DNA from: an uncultured Faecalibacterium sp.
GTDB lineage: Bacteria; Bacillota; Clostridia; Oscillospirales; Ruminococcaceae
NCBI GenBank assembly: GCA_934513205.1
Contig: CAKSWU010000026.1
Location: forward strand, 1 to 23,592
Length of the DNA stretch: 23,592 bases
Reading direction: 5' to 3'
Shown: piece by piece, positions 23,516 to 23,592 of the stretch
How the letters are laid out: each line of letters opens with the position of its first letter
Position numbering within the stretch: the stretch's first letter is position 1
Notes under the pieces: model-generated
What the model saw: only the letters and a program-made list of their open reading frames with translations
Database searches by the model: none
Told to the model about the DNA's origin: nothing
Translations under genes and position numbers: made by a program

Positions 23516-23592
23516 ATGCTGACCTACAACATGGATGTGACCCCGGAGAGTGTATGGAAACGCACCACCCCCAGCGAAGCAGAGCTGGCACA
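23516..23592 (+). CDS. Unidentified gene, first 25 codons (possible AraC-type regulator)
   Basis: The ATG at 23516 follows GGAAAGAGAG and runs open to the window edge, giving 'MLTYNMDVTPESVWKRTTPSEAELA'. No domain can be recognised from 25 residues. Its position, divergent from rhaBAD behind a good promoter, is where a rhamnose regulator of the AraC family often sits, and the N-terminus would suit such a protein, but this is a guess. The start codon is supported by the binding site and the upstream promoter. Confidence 0.4.
   Translation, partial: MLTYNMDVTPESVWKRTTPSEAELA

Overview
The window looks like a chromosomal sugar-utilisation island from a GC-rich, low-spore Clostridia member, most like Faecalibacterium or a close Oscillospiraceae/Ruminococcaceae relative. 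This rests on the strong AGGAGG-type ribosome binding sites, GC-rich codon use with Firmicute-type proteins, and the mix of plant-glycan enzymes. The species is inferred from style and not proven. I see no rRNA, tRNA, CRISPR array, phage, transposase or defence genes.

Layout. (1) 1-3035, plus strand: the end of a GH36 alpha-galactosidase, an amylosucrase-family GH13 enzyme and a PfkB fructokinase. Together they would process raffinose-type sugars: galactose is removed, sucrose is cleaved, and fructose is phosphorylated. (2) 3036-4330: a gene-poor stretch with many hairpins and the remnant of a GH3 beta-glucosidase. (3) 4449-7067, plus: a GH78 alpha-L-rhamnosidase behind a promoter carrying a 20-bp-spaced direct repeat of AraC-site style. 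(4) 13628 down to 7178, minus: a GPH sugar symporter, a GH2 glycosidase, a GH43 glycosidase and a TIM-barrel sugar isomerase/epimerase, with a terminator-like hairpin after the symporter. (5) 13864-15165, plus: a GH1 beta-glycosidase whose promoter has a half-site like that of the rhamnosidase gene, at the same distance from the -10 box. (6) 15220-19684: a TetR regulator divergent from an SDR oxidoreductase, then a MATE exporter and an AraC-type regulator. (7) 23197 down to 19772, minus: rhaB-rhaA-rhaD, the classic L-rhamnose pathway to dihydroxyacetone phosphate and L-lactaldehyde. (8) 23516-end, plus: the start of an unidentified gene behind a good promoter, with a 160-bp MITE-like element between promoter and start codon.

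How it fits together. None of the glycosidases shows a signal peptide, so short plant-derived glycosides (for example flavonoid rhamnoglucosides, or pectin/arabinogalactan fragments) are probably imported and cut inside the cell by GH78, GH1, GH2 and GH43. The released rhamnose would then be fed to RhaA, RhaB and RhaD. No mutarotase (rhaM), lactaldehyde reductase or dedicated rhamnose permease is seen here.

The most interesting observations are a C-terminal helical module apparently shared by the GH2 enzyme and the SDR, the matched AraC-like sites of the GH78 and GH1 promoters, the MITE-like element in the leader of the last gene, the face-to-face promoters with an operator-like palindrome at the TetR/SDR gap, and the GH3 remnant with foreign-looking ends. 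I found no clearly new multi-gene system.
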